Below are positions 49,562-59,705 of a stretch of 64,000 nucleotides of DNA, one piece after another. Where the stretch lies: assembly GCA_024707325.1 (NCBI GenBank), contig JANPZY010000001.1, positions 1,488,001-1,552,000 of the forward strand. Reading direction: 5' to 3'. The notes under the pieces are model-generated. The model was not told the DNA's origin, made no database searches, and saw only the letters and a list, made by a program, of their open reading frames with translations. Source of the DNA: Opitutus sp. (GTDB lineage: Bacteria; Verrucomicrobiota; Verrucomicrobiia; Opitutales; Opitutaceae). Each line of letters starts with the position of its first letter. The first letter of the stretch is position 1. The position numbers were made by a program, and so were the translations under genes.

Positions 49562-51083
49562 ATGAACCTCGAAGCTGTCAAATACGCCGCGTCGCTCAAC
49601 GACTGGCTCCTCATCTTCCCGGAACTTGCGCTCGCGGGCATCGCGCTGCTTTTGCTCGTCGCCGAGATGGTGCTGCCGAAGCGCCTGCACGATCACATCC
49701 CCGCGTTCGGCATCGCCGCGCAGCTCGGTCTGCTCGGCGGCCTGATCTCGCGGTTCCCGCAGTTCGGCGGTGAAGGCTACGCCAATTTCAACGGCCTGCT
49801 GCTGCACTCCTATCCGGGCAGCATCTTGCGTATTTTCTTCGTGCTCGCGTCGATTCTCGTCTGCGTGCTCGCGCGCTTTTTCGTTCAAGCGCCAGCGCGT
49901 CGCGAAGATCGAGTTCTATCACATCGTGATGATCTCGACCGCCGCGATGATGCTCCTCGCGCAGTCGAATCACTTCGTTCTCTTCTTTGCCGCGCTCGAG
50001 ACGCTCACCATCGGTCTCTACATTCTCGTCAGCTACTTCCGGGAGAACCCGCTCACGCTGGAGGCCGGCCTGAAGTATCTCATCAGCGGCGCGCTCAGCT
50101 CCTCGCTGCTGCTCTTCGGCATCGTGCTCCTCTACGGTGCCGCGGGTAATCCCGCTGCCGACGCGCACGCCGTGGATGCGTTCAACTTCACGCAGATCGA
50201 GCGCTTCCTCGCCAACAATCCCGGCAACTTCCTCGCGAGCGCTGGTATCGTCCTGATTCTGTCCGGCATCGCGTTCAAGATCGCCGCGTTTCCGTTCCAG
50301 ATCTGGGTGCCCGATGTTTATCAGGGCGCGCCCACGCCGGTCACCGCGTTCCTCGCCGTCTCGTCGAAGGCGGCCGGTTTCGCCGTCCTTCTCACGCTCA
50401 CGCAGGGCGTCTTCGCTCCGTATCAGTCGCTCGTGCAGACCGTGATCGTCGCGATGGCTGCGACCACGCTGATCTTCGGCAACATCGCCGCCCTCACGCA
50501 GAGCAACGTCAAACGTCTCATCGGTCTGTCCGGTGTCTCGCACGCGGGCTTCCTGCTTCTGGGCGTTGCCGCTGCGCCGACCGTGCCGCTAGCCAATGGC
50601 GCGATCTACTTCTACCTCTTCGCCTACCTGCTCGCGTCTTTCGCCGTCTTCGGCGTCATGACGCACCTCGCGCCGGTCAACGACGCGAACCAGGAACTCG
50701 ATCACTACCGCGGCCTCGCGAAAACGAATCCGTTCCTCGCCGGTGTGCTCACCGTCGGTCTCGGTTCGCTTGCCGGCATCCCGCCGCTGGCCGGTTTCAT
50801 GGGCAAGTTCTTCGTTTTCGTCGCCGCGTTCCAAGCCGGACTCTACTGGCTGCTCGCGCTCGCGATCGTCGGCGTGGTGATCTCGATCTATTACTACTTC
50901 GGCTGGATTCGCGCCGTTTACTTCGACAACCCCAGCGCTCCGCAGGAAGCCGCGTCCGAAGATCGCCCGGAGACTCCGCGCGTGACCGTTGGCGCCGGCG
51001 TCGTCCTCGGTGCTCTCGCGCTCGCGACGATCGTCCTCGGTTTCTACCAAGGCCCGCTCGGCGCGTGGCTCGTCACCCGCTGA
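49562..51083 (+). CDS. nuoN: NADH-quinone oxidoreductase subunit N, frameshifted at a T5 run near 49878-49882
   Basis: N-terminus in frame 49559; ...FKRQRVAKIEFYHIVMISTAAMMLL continues in frame 49770; VPDVYQGAPTPVTAFLAVSSK. Confidence 0.92.
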
Positions 51084-51204
51084 TCGAGCCTCGACAAGCT
51101 CTCTGCCGGAAGGCCGAGGCGTCCCCGCCGAGCCTCGCCTTTTGCGCGTAGGCCCCCGCTCGCGGGCGCTAAACCCGCACCTCCCCAAAATCTCCCCGTC
51201 CACG

Positions 51205-51249
51205 CGCAAAACTACAAAGTCAACCAATAGATGACATTGTAGTTTTGCG
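51205..51249. repeat. Inverted repeat with 18-bp arms (1 mismatch) around a 9-nt loop
   Basis: CGCAAAACTACAAAGTCA-ACCAATAGA-TGACATTGTAGTTTTGCG; outer 13 bp are perfect. Confidence 0.93.
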
Positions 51250-51268
51250 ATTCCCGCCAACTCGACTC

Positions 51269-51465
51269 GCTCGCACCTTGTCGCGACCCGATCCGCACAC
51301 GGGCACGACTCGGTCCGCACATCCGTGCGACTCCGGCGCACATTGTCCCAATTTGGTCCGAACATTGCCGCGACACGGTCCGGACATTGTCTCGACCGTG
51401 TCCGCACCTTGTCCCGCCCTGGTGCGCACTCGGTCGCGACTCGGTCCAATCCTCGGCACGAGTCA
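51269..51465 (+). repeat. 22-bp degenerate tandem array, locus 5 (about 9 units, one of 21 nt)
   Basis: GCTCGCACCTTGTCGCGACCCG, ATCCGCACACGGGCACGACTCG, GTCCGGACATTGTCTCGACCGT, GTGCGCACTCGGTCGCGACTCG, ... Confidence 0.95.
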
Positions 51466-51513
51466 TTCCCTTCTTGCGACTTTTGCGCGGCTTTGCGGCC
51501 ATGGACACAGCCC

Positions 51514-52860
51514 ATGAGAATCACCGGCCTCGCCCTCGTCCCGCCCCCGACTGCCGCCGATTTGCCCAAGGTCACTCCCGAGCTGCTCGCGTCCGTGCTC
51601 GCGCGTTACTCCCGCAGCAACGAGGGACTGGAAACGATTCTCTCCAAGGTCGATCTCGCCAACCCCGACGCGTCGATCGATCGCATCCTGAAGTTCGTCG
51701 ATTACGGTCACGCTTCGATCGGTGGACTCACCGGCGGCCTCGCGATCGCGCTCGACGGCGTTTCGATGTGGCTCGCGTATAAAATTTTCGAGCTCGCGCA
51801 AATGGCCGACGGCCAGGAATCGAGCACGCGCTACATCACGATGGATGCGACGAGCCTGCCGTCGCCCGAAGAAATCGGCATCCCCGCCGATCTCGCGGAT
51901 CGCTGGCGCAGCGTGATGAGCGACGCGTTTGCCGCCTACAACGCGGAATACGCCCGGCTCGACGCGGCCGCGCTCGAGAATCCTGCGCTCGTGCGTTTGC
52001 CGCCCGACGCGAAGCCCGCCGTCGTCACGCGCTTGCGCAAAAACTACGCGCTCGATCGCGCGCGCTATTTCATCCCTTTCGCCACGCGCACCAATCTCGG
52101 TCTCGTGCAGTCCTCGCGTATGTGGGCCGCGACCGTGAAGCATCTCGACTCGCTCGCTCACCCGGAAGCGAAGCTCGCCGCGCGACTCATCCGTGAGGAA
52201 CTGCTCAAACAATCGCCGCGCTTGATGCGGCACAGTTTTGCGGAGCGTTCGTATCAGGAGCAGGCGCAGCAGGAGCTCGCGATGAGTCTCTCGCTCGGGC
52301 TGAAGCGTTTGTCTGCCGAACCGCTCGCCGACGAAGTGTGGGTCAACGTCGAGCGCGCCGCGCCGCCGTTCCTGCCCGAAGTGCAGCCGGTCGCCGAGGC
52401 GCTGCGCCACCGCGCGAATCGCTACGGTTATCAAGGCACCGCGACGCGCCGCATGCGCGTGGCGTTCGCGTGGAACAACATGGCGCTCGCCGAACTGCGC
52501 GACCTCAACCGTCACCGCACGGGCCATCGCTACACGCCGCTCGTGCAGGCCGGGTTCTATCTGCCGCCCGAGATCAAGCACGCGGAACACGCGGCTCTGT
52601 TGCAGTCGCAACTCGAACTCACGCGCGAACTCATGCAGCGCGGCTCGCCGGCGTATGTTTACTCGCTGCTGCTCGGCGCACAGACACCGTTCGAGCACAG
52701 CACGCACGCCGACAAGTTCATCTACGAAGCCGAGCTGCGCACGGGCATGGGCGCGCACTTCCGCTATGCCGAGCACCTGAGCGCGGTGCTGAAGGCGTTC
52801 TTCGCGCAAGTGCCGGAGGCAAAAGAGTGGGTGGTCGAAGGCACCGCCGAGCCGGAGTGA
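51514..52860 (+). CDS. thyX: FAD-dependent thymidylate synthase (ThyX), long form of about 448 aa
   Basis: GHASIGGL...QESSTRY in the N-terminal half; NRHRTGHRYTPLVQAGFYLP ThyX-like motif in the C-terminal half. Confidence 0.82.
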   Translation: MRITGLALVPPPTAADLPKVTPELLASVLARYSRSNEGLETILSKVDLANPDASIDRILKFVDYGHASIGGLTGGLAIALDGVSMWLAYKIFELAQMADGQESSTRYITMDATSLPSPEEIGIPADLADRWRSVMSDAFAAYNAEYARLDAAALENPALVRLPPDAKPAVVTRLRKNYALDRARYFIPFATRTNLGLVQSSRMWAATVKHLDSLAHPEAKLAARLIREELLKQSPRLMRHSFAERSYQEQAQQELAMSLSLGLKRLSAEPLADEVWVNVERAAPPFLPEVQPVAEALRHRANRYGYQGTATRRMRVAFAWNNMALAELRDLNRHRTGHRYTPLVQAGFYLPPEIKHAEHAALLQSQLELTRELMQRGSPAYVYSLLLGAQTPFEHSTHADKFIYEAELRTGMGAHFRYAEHLSAVLKAFFAQVPEAKEWVVEGTAEPE

Positions 52861-52925
52861 GCCGCGCCGGCGCGGAATAAAAGTTTGCGAGCGCCGCGGG
52901 CCCTGCGTCCTATGCCAGCACGCGC

Positions 52926-53468
52926 ATGACCGTTCCCGGCTCACTCGCTTTCCGTCTGGTTTTGAGCGGAGTGCTCTTCGCTTCCGTCGCGTCGGCGGCG
53001 ATCGATCCGCAGCAGCGAAACGAGACCTATGGCAACACGTCGCCGAAGTCGGTCGACGTAAGGAATCCGACGGATTCCCAGCTAAAACCTGAATCGCAGC
53101 GCCCTTTCGCGCGCAGTCCGGAAACGAGCACCACGCTGCAACGCCGCGCTTCCATTGACGTTCGCGAAACGACTCCAAAGCAGACGCGCTCGTTTGGGGT
53201 GCGGCAGGTTGAGACACGCTCTCCGCTTCAGGAGGTTTACGCGCGCTCGCCGGGCGTGATTCGTCCGGCGTCATCGGCAGTGCCGACAAGCCGCGTCGAG
53301 AAATACCAGCGTGCGCTCCGTCCCGCTTCGGCCGTGAAGGTGGGGCGCATGCCCGCGCTGGCGCCCGGCACGAGCGTCACGATCAATCGTTTCGTCTTCA
53401 CCAAGGAAAAACCTGTTCCCGCTACGACCGGCGCGCCGCGCGCGGGCGGACGTGACGCGGAAGACTAG
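52926..53468 (+). CDS. Hypothetical secreted protein
   Basis: Signal-peptide-like N-terminus; low-complexity R/S/T-rich remainder. Confidence 0.5.
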   Translation: MTVPGSLAFRLVLSGVLFASVASAAIDPQQRNETYGNTSPKSVDVRNPTDSQLKPESQRPFARSPETSTTLQRRASIDVRETTPKQTRSFGVRQVETRSPLQEVYARSPGVIRPASSAVPTSRVEKYQRALRPASAVKVGRMPALAPGTSVTINRFVFTKEKPVPATTGAPRAGGRDAED

Positions 53469-53482
53469 CGGACATCCGGGCG

Positions 53483-54256
53483 ATGCCGTTTCGCGTTCTT
53501 CAGTTCAACATGCAGTTCGGGCAGGGCTGGGACGACGCGCAGCCCGACACCGCGCCGGTGAACCTCGGCGCAACGATCGCCGAGATCCGCCGTCACGATG
53601 CCGACATTGTGATGCTGCAGGAGGTCGAGCATGCGAATCCCGGCGGCGCACAAGTGTATCCGCCGCCCAACTACACCCGGATCCAGCGCGAGCTCGTGGG
53701 GTATCACGGATGGTTTTCCTACCCGAAGGCCGACTCGCTCGAGCTGCCGTTCGGCATCGGGCTCGCCATCTTCTCGCGCACGCCGCTGATCGACACGATG
53801 CGGCTCGATCTGCCGTCGCCGCCGATCGAGTTCACGTTTCAGGGACAAAGAATGACGCCGACGGACCGCGTCCTGATCGGCGCGCGCACGATGATCGGTG
53901 GTCGCGAACTCCAGCTCTACAACACGCACCTGCTCGCGTTTTTCATGCTCGGCACGAGCAGCCTCGCTCATCCGGAGCAGCGGCAGCTCGTCGTCGAGCA
54001 ACTCAAGCGCAGCGGGGCGACGCCGACGCTGCTGACCGGCGATTTCAACGTCAGCCATCACGAAGATCTCGTCTCGCAGATGGCCGCGGCAGGCTTCGCG
54101 ACCGCGCAGCACACGGAAACCACCTGGCGCCGCCGGCCCTACGTGCTCGATCACGTCTTCTACAACGCCGGCCTCCGCTGCGTCGCGCGCGCGGTGCGGC
54201 CGACTCCGGCGAGCGATCATCACGCGCTCGTCGCGGAGTTTGAGTTCGTTGGTTGA
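53483..54256 (+). CDS. Endonuclease/exonuclease/phosphatase family protein
   Basis: FRVLQFNMQFG, DIVMLQEVE, LYNTHLLAF, LTGDFNVSHHED, ASDHHALVAEFEF. Confidence 0.9.
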   Translation: MPFRVLQFNMQFGQGWDDAQPDTAPVNLGATIAEIRRHDADIVMLQEVEHANPGGAQVYPPPNYTRIQRELVGYHGWFSYPKADSLELPFGIGLAIFSRTPLIDTMRLDLPSPPIEFTFQGQRMTPTDRVLIGARTMIGGRELQLYNTHLLAFFMLGTSSLAHPEQRQLVVEQLKRSGATPTLLTGDFNVSHHEDLVSQMAAAGFATAQHTETTWRRRPYVLDHVFYNAGLRCVARAVRPTPASDHHALVAEFEFVG

Positions 54257-54277
54257 GCCGGTGCGGCTTCGGGCAGC

Positions 54278-54562
54278 TTATTTGGCGCGACGCACGCGTT
54301 CTTTCTCGTCCTCGCGTTCCTCGTCGAGGCGGGCCTTCTCGCTCGCGAGCTGCTGCTTGATTTGCTCGAGCTCGTCGAACTTCTGTTCGGCGAGGGCATC
54401 ATTGAGCTGCTTCTTCAAAAAGATCTCCCGCTCGGCCCATTTGCCTTGGTAAACGCGGTCGATCTCGGCGAGCCGCTGCTTCTGCTCGTCCGTGAGCGGA
54501 CGGCCTGCATCCGGGTCGGACTTGGCAAGACGTTCCATCGCGAGTTCGTAGGCGCTTTTCAT
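54278..54562 (-). CDS. Hypothetical coiled-coil protein
   Basis: Charged, heptad-like (LNDALAEQKFDELEQIKQQLASEKARLDEEREDEKERV). Confidence 0.6.
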   Translation of the reverse strand: MKSAYELAMERLAKSDPDAGRPLTDEQKQRLAEIDRVYQGKWAEREIFLKKQLNDALAEQKFDELEQIKQQLASEKARLDEEREDEKERVRRAK

Positions 54563-54610
54563 GATGCCACGTAGCGTGAGTCGAAACCGCGGTCCCGCAA
54601 GCCCGGCGGT

Positions 54611-56248
54611 TCACAGCAGTTTCACGCCGGCGGCGACTGCCACCAACACCACGGCCAGCGGCGCCCAATAGCCGCGGCTCGCACGCTGCCACCCCTGCGC
54701 GTAGCCGAAGCCGATCGCAAACAACAACGCCACGATCGAGAACCCGCCGACCCACGAGACGCGGAAAACCGCGTTGAACCACATGCCCGGCACGAGCACA
54801 AAACCCCGCACCGTTGCATCGAGAATCGCGAGCAGCAGCACCGAGGCGTGATTCGCGAGTGACGCGCCGCCGTCGAATCCGACCAGTCCGAGCAACAGCG
54901 AAACGAATCCACCGATCATCGCCAGCGAGGCAGCGGGCACGAATACGAGATTGAGGAACAGCGCTCCCGGCGTGAGCAGTTGAAAATACCAGACGCCGCA
55001 CAAGGTGCCGACGAGCGAGATGGCGAAGCCGATCGCAACCGAACTTGCGAACCCGCGCCAACACCACCCGGCGACGTGCCGCCACCACGGCCATGCGATT
55101 TTCGGGAGATCGCGTTCTGGCAACCACGCGCGCTGCAACGTCTCCGCCAACGGCAGTCCCAACATGAGCAGCGCCGCGACGATCGCGTAGCTCAGCCGAA
55201 AACTCGTGCTGAACGTCCCGAGCGGATCGAACACCGCCACGAGCCACGCCGATGTGGCCAGCGCCGCCACGGGATTCGCCGGCACACGCAACGCGAGCGA
55301 GGTCTGCACCAGTGCGACCATGGTGAACGCCCGGACCGCCGACGGCGCGCGACCGGTCACGTCCACATACAGCCACAACACCGTCAGTCCCACGATCAGT
55401 CGCGCCTTGGCCGGCACACGCAGCAGCAAAAGCAGCCCGTGGATCGCGCCCGCGATCACCGCGATGTGCAGACCGCTGATGGAAAAGATGTGCATCGTGC
55501 CGCTCCGGCGAAACGCCGCGCCTTGCTCCTCGGTGAGTTCTGCCTGTTGGCCGAGCAGCATCGCGCGATAAACGCCCGTGAGCTCCGGCCGTTTTGCTTC
55601 CACGCCGAGCCCGAGAATCGCGGACAATCGCGTGGCAGCGTTCGCGCAAAACTGCCGATACGCCGTCGGCGCACGCGTTTGCTCCAGAAAACGTCCGCGC
55701 GTCACGCGATAGTTCACGCCGGCGTCGGTGAGAAATTGATCGAACGACCCCGGTTCCGCCACGCGTGGCAGCCCCGCCAACACGCCGATGACTTCGTGCT
55801 GCGACGTTGCGACGAGATCACGCGAGCCCGCGCGTGTGTTCAGCGAAAAGTAAACACGATGCCCGCGCGTTTCCTGCAGATGCGGCGCGGTCTCGACGAT
55901 CCGTGCGACTCCCGAAATCCGCTTCTCTTCCTTTTGGGCAAACACACGTTCGATCTCGATCGTGAGACGCGCCTCGCGTGGCGGCAGTTGCTCCCACGCG
56001 GCGATTCGCGGGCGATGCAGCGCGTAGCTCGCCAAACCTGCGCAGAGCATCGCGAACACGATCGCGCCGTGCCACCGCACGCCGCCGCGTTCGCGGAAAA
56101 TCCACGCGACACTCACCGCCGCGACCGCCAGCGCGAGCGACCAGCCCACCGGCAGCATTAGGCCGGCATGTCCCAACGACAGCCCCGCCATCAAGGGAAC
56201 CACGAGCCACAGCAAGGGCGCGCGATGACCGAGGCTTCGGCTGGACAT
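54611..56248 (-). CDS. ComEC/Rec2-type competence membrane protein lacking a C-terminal metallo-beta-lactamase domain
   Basis: DUF4131-like N-terminus; ComEC core AMLLGQQAELTEEQGAAFRRSGTMHIFSISGLHIAVIAG; ends after the TM region. Confidence 0.82.
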   Translation of the reverse strand: MSSRSLGHRAPLLWLVVPLMAGLSLGHAGLMLPVGWSLALAVAAVSVAWIFRERGGVRWHGAIVFAMLCAGLASYALHRPRIAAWEQLPPREARLTIEIERVFAQKEEKRISGVARIVETAPHLQETRGHRVYFSLNTRAGSRDLVATSQHEVIGVLAGLPRVAEPGSFDQFLTDAGVNYRVTRGRFLEQTRAPTAYRQFCANAATRLSAILGLGVEAKRPELTGVYRAMLLGQQAELTEEQGAAFRRSGTMHIFSISGLHIAVIAGAIHGLLLLLRVPAKARLIVGLTVLWLYVDVTGRAPSAVRAFTMVALVQTSLALRVPANPVAALATSAWLVAVFDPLGTFSTSFRLSYAIVAALLMLGLPLAETLQRAWLPERDLPKIAWPWWRHVAGWCWRGFASSVAIGFAISLVGTLCGVWYFQLLTPGALFLNLVFVPAASLAMIGGFVSLLLGLVGFDGGASLANHASVLLLAILDATVRGFVLVPGMWFNAVFRVSWVGGFSIVALLFAIGFGYAQGWQRASRGYWAPLAVVLVAVAAGVKLL

Positions 56249-56359
56249 GGCCTGAGGCTGACGCGCTCGACTGGCCGACTCGACGTGAATTTGCGTCAGC
56301 ACTCGTCGCATCGCGGGTTGGCAATGGACGGCATTCGTGTTCATTGGCGCTTTCTCTCG

Positions 56360-57715
56360 ATGGCCGCGCCCGACCAAACCGATCTCTTTGCCGAGGAACC
56401 GCTGCCCGCCGCGCAGTCCACCTCAGCGTCGAAGTCCGCGCATCAGCCGCTCGCCGCGCGCATGCGTCCGCGGCGCTTGAGCGAAGTCGTCGGTCAGGAA
56501 CACATCCTCAAACCCGGCAGCCTCCTGCCGCGGCTCGTTGCGCAAAATCGGTTCGGCTCGCTCATCTTCTACGGACCGCCCGGCTGCGGAAAAACCAGCA
56601 TCGCGGAGGCGATCGCGCGCGAGACGCAGAGCCGTTTCGTGCGGATCAACGCCGTGATGTCCAACGTCGCCGAGCTCCGCGAAATCCTCGCCACGGCGCG
56701 GCGGCGTCCGGAAGCGGCGACGATTCTCTTCATCGACGAGCTGCACCGCTTCAACAAATCGCAACAGGACCTGCTGCTCCCTGATGTGGAGGAGGGCAGC
56801 GTGCGACTCATCGGCGCGACGACGCACAATCCGGGTTTCTACGTAAACCCGCCGCTGCTTTCGCGCAGTCATCTCTTCCGCCTCGAACCGCTTTCGACGG
56901 CAGCGGTCGCGGGCGTGCTGCGTCAGGCTTTGGTGGATACGGAGCGCGGACTCGGTGCGCGCGACGTCACCGCTACGGACGAAATTCTCTCCGATCTCGC
57001 CGTGCTCTGCGATGGCGACCTGCGTCGCGCGCTCAATGCGCTCGAAGTGCTCGTGCTCGGCTTGCCCGAAAACGGCGAACTCACCGCGCAGGATCTCGAA
57101 GTCTTCGCGCGCGAGCGGCGCATCCGCTACGACGCCGACGAAGACGAGCACTACGACACGATCTCAGCCTTCATCAAAAGCTGCCGCGGCAGCGATCCCG
57201 ATGCGGCGATGTATTGGCTCGCGAAGATGCTCGCCGGTGGCGAGGACCCGCGGTTCATCGCGCGGCGTCTCGTGATTCTCGCGAGCGAGGACGTGGGCCT
57301 GGCCGATCCGCAGGCGCTGCCGCTTACTGTCGCGGCGCATCACGCGGTCGATTTCATCGGTTTGCCCGAGGCGGAACTCACGCTCGCGCACGCCACGCTC
57401 TACATCGCGACCGCACCGAAGAGTAACACCGCCACGCTCGCGCTTGGCGCCGCCCATGCCGCGCTGAAATCCGCGCCCGTGCAACCGGTGCCGATCGCGC
57501 TGCGTGACAAAGGCGGACAGGCGAGCAAGCGCGCAGGCCATGGCAAGGGCTACCGCTACTCGCACGATTATCCCGAGAACATTTCCGGGCAGGACTATCT
57601 CGAGAAACCGCTCACGCTCTACACGCCGAAGCCGGTCGGGTGGGAGGCAAAGATCGCCGATCGCCTGGCGCGTTGGGCCGAGTTGAAGGCTGAGATGAAA
57701 CAACGCGCGCGCTGA
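56360..57715 (+). CDS. rarA: Replication-associated recombination protein A (RarA/MgsA AAA ATPase)
   Basis: ARMRPRRLSEVVGQEHIL, FYGPPGCGKTSIAEAIA, IDELHRFNKSQQD, ASEDVGLADPQAL. Confidence 0.94.
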   Translation: MAAPDQTDLFAEEPLPAAQSTSASKSAHQPLAARMRPRRLSEVVGQEHILKPGSLLPRLVAQNRFGSLIFYGPPGCGKTSIAEAIARETQSRFVRINAVMSNVAELREILATARRRPEAATILFIDELHRFNKSQQDLLLPDVEEGSVRLIGATTHNPGFYVNPPLLSRSHLFRLEPLSTAAVAGVLRQALVDTERGLGARDVTATDEILSDLAVLCDGDLRRALNALEVLVLGLPENGELTAQDLEVFARERRIRYDADEDEHYDTISAFIKSCRGSDPDAAMYWLAKMLAGGEDPRFIARRLVILASEDVGLADPQALPLTVAAHHAVDFIGLPEAELTLAHATLYIATAPKSNTATLALGAAHAALKSAPVQPVPIALRDKGGQASKRAGHGKGYRYSHDYPENISGQDYLEKPLTLYTPKPVGWEAKIADRLARWAELKAEMKQRAR

Positions 57716-57719
57716 GTCA

Positions 57720-57881
57720 CGCCGCACTCAGGCGCGACTCGAGCCGGACCTTGGCTCGACGAGGGACGCACCTTGTCGCGACCGTGTGCGCAACGTGGCA
57801 CGACCCGGTCCGCACTGTGTCCCGACCCGGTCCGCACGCGGGCTCGACCCGGTGCGCACCTTGGCGCGACTCACGCCGCGC
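57720..57881 (+). repeat. 22-bp degenerate tandem array, locus 6 (7 units plus partial)
   Basis: CGCCGCACTCAGGCGCGACTCG, AGCCGGACCTTGGCTCGACGAG, GGACGCACCTTGTCGCGACCGT, GTGCGCAACGTGGCACGACCCG, ... Confidence 0.95.
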
Positions 57882-59020
57882 TCAGAAGTGGATGCGCAGT
57901 TCGGTGCGAACTTGATCCGAGCGGTAGCTGGCGCCGCGGTCGGCTTCATAGCCGATCTGCACGAGCGAGCCATCGGTCCACGGCCATTGATACGCGAGGC
58001 CGACCGTGGTGTAGTCGGGCACGGCGGCGGCCTTGAAGAGGCGCGTCTGCGTGACCTGACCCACGAAACGATGCGCGGCGAAGGGCAGATCGAGTTCGGC
58101 AACGAGGCCGACCTTGCCGATGTGTTGATCCACCACTTTGTCGAATTCGTAGCCTTCGAAATCGAGCGGGATGCCGTGGAAAGTAGAGCCCATGAGAGCG
58201 CCGCCGAGGCGAAGGTCGTCCGTGATTTCGCGCATCACGTTGACCGCGCCGCCCCAAGTGTAGACCGCGCCGCCGGCAGCGAGGTTTTCCGAGCCGCGAA
58301 GGGCCGCGCCGGTGAAGAATGTCGCGCGAGAGTGCCAGCGGTTTTCCTCTTCATAGGGGATCAGGTCGCGCGAAATCGCGCCGGCCACACCGGCTCGAAA
58401 ATCTCGGCGTCGCCGGTTTCAGCGTAGTTCATCGGCGCGAGCAGCGTGAGGTAGGTGCGTTCGGAGGCGCGGTAGCCGATCTCCGGATCGAGCGCGAGCA
58501 CGCGACCGCTCAGCCGTCCGGAGTGCCACCAGCTCTCGCGGGGTTGGAGACTCACGTGGGTGCGTTGCTCCCGGTCGAGGTGGGAGGGCGAACGCGGCAG
58601 GCCGAAGCTGTTGAAAAACGTGCCCGCGAGGAGCGCGGTGGTGGCGTTGGGATTTCCGTCGGTCACGCCGGCGGAGGAGCGTTTGTTCACGACGCGGCGA
58701 AAACGCGCGAACTCGCGGCCGCCTTCGTTCTTGATCCACTTGGACACTGCGTTTTGCAGCTGCGCGGGAGTGTTGCCGGTGAAGGTGTGGACATAGCCGG
58801 TCGAAGGAATGCGGAGCGTCGCGGTGTTCCCCTCGAATGTGACGCTGACGCCCAACGCGCGAGGCAGGCCGAGGTAATCAATGTCGGCGGTGATCGGGCG
58901 GTCTTTGAACGCGGCGAACTCGTTCTGTTTACCGACGAGCGCGGAGATGAGATCCATGACGTCGCTGCCGCCCACGTGGATCGAAAGCGGAGGATCGGAG
59001 TGGGTCGTCACATCGACCAC
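57882..59020 (-). CDS. Hypothetical outer-membrane beta-barrel-like protein, frameshifted near 58390
   Basis: Two overlapping minus ORFs (58361-59020, 57882-58388) give a continuous product if one G is restored at ...FEP(G)VAGAISRD; ends in aromatic F. Confidence 0.6.
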
Positions 59021-59223
59021 AATCGGTTGCGCGCGCAGGCACGCGGAGAGCGCGAGTAAGGAGAAAAAAGGCGGAAGCGATCCATGGACATGAAGCGGTG
59101 CAGCAAATGGTTCGCCAATGGCGAGGCGAGTGGAAAGGCCAGGCGGAACGGATTAACACAGCGTTTACTGGACTGCGGGCAAACGCACTTGCGGGTTTTT
59201 TGCCGAAAAGACACGTTCGCCGC

Positions 59224-59643
59224 ATGATACGCGTCTGCCGGGCGGTGTTGATGATCGGATTGCTCGTGCTGGGCACTGCGCTTCGCGTCGAAGCCGCGGC
59301 CGGCCCGTCGGACGAACCCGAGCGCAAGATCGAAGGCTTCGTGATCGAGCGTCCTGGCGGCGGTTTTCTCGGTGTGCAGATCGTGGACGCCCGTTTCGTG
59401 GTGGCGTTCTACGATGCGGATCAGGAACGGGTCGCGCCGGACGTCGCGCGGGCCGTGCTCCGCTGGCCGGTGCGTTACCAGCCGGCGGATGAGCGTCTGG
59501 TGCTGAACCGGTCGGCCGACGGCACGGTGCTGACTTCGGCGCGCGTGATTCGGCCGCCGCATTCGTTTCGGTTGAGCCTCGCGCTGTTCGTCGAAGGGTC
59601 GGCCGAAGCGTTGGAAAGTTATACGGTCAATTTCTCGCCCTGA
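59224..59643 (+). CDS. Hypothetical secreted protein
   Basis: Signal peptide MIRVCRAVLMIGLLVLGTALRVEAAA. Confidence 0.6.
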   Translation: MIRVCRAVLMIGLLVLGTALRVEAAAGPSDEPERKIEGFVIERPGGGFLGVQIVDARFVVAFYDADQERVAPDVARAVLRWPVRYQPADERLVLNRSADGTVLTSARVIRPPHSFRLSLALFVEGSAEALESYTVNFSP

Positions 59644-59705
59644 AGTTGCACGCGCGTGGCCGCTGGCCGGTTGACAGGTCGCTGCCGGGACGAGAGTTTT
59701 GCGGA

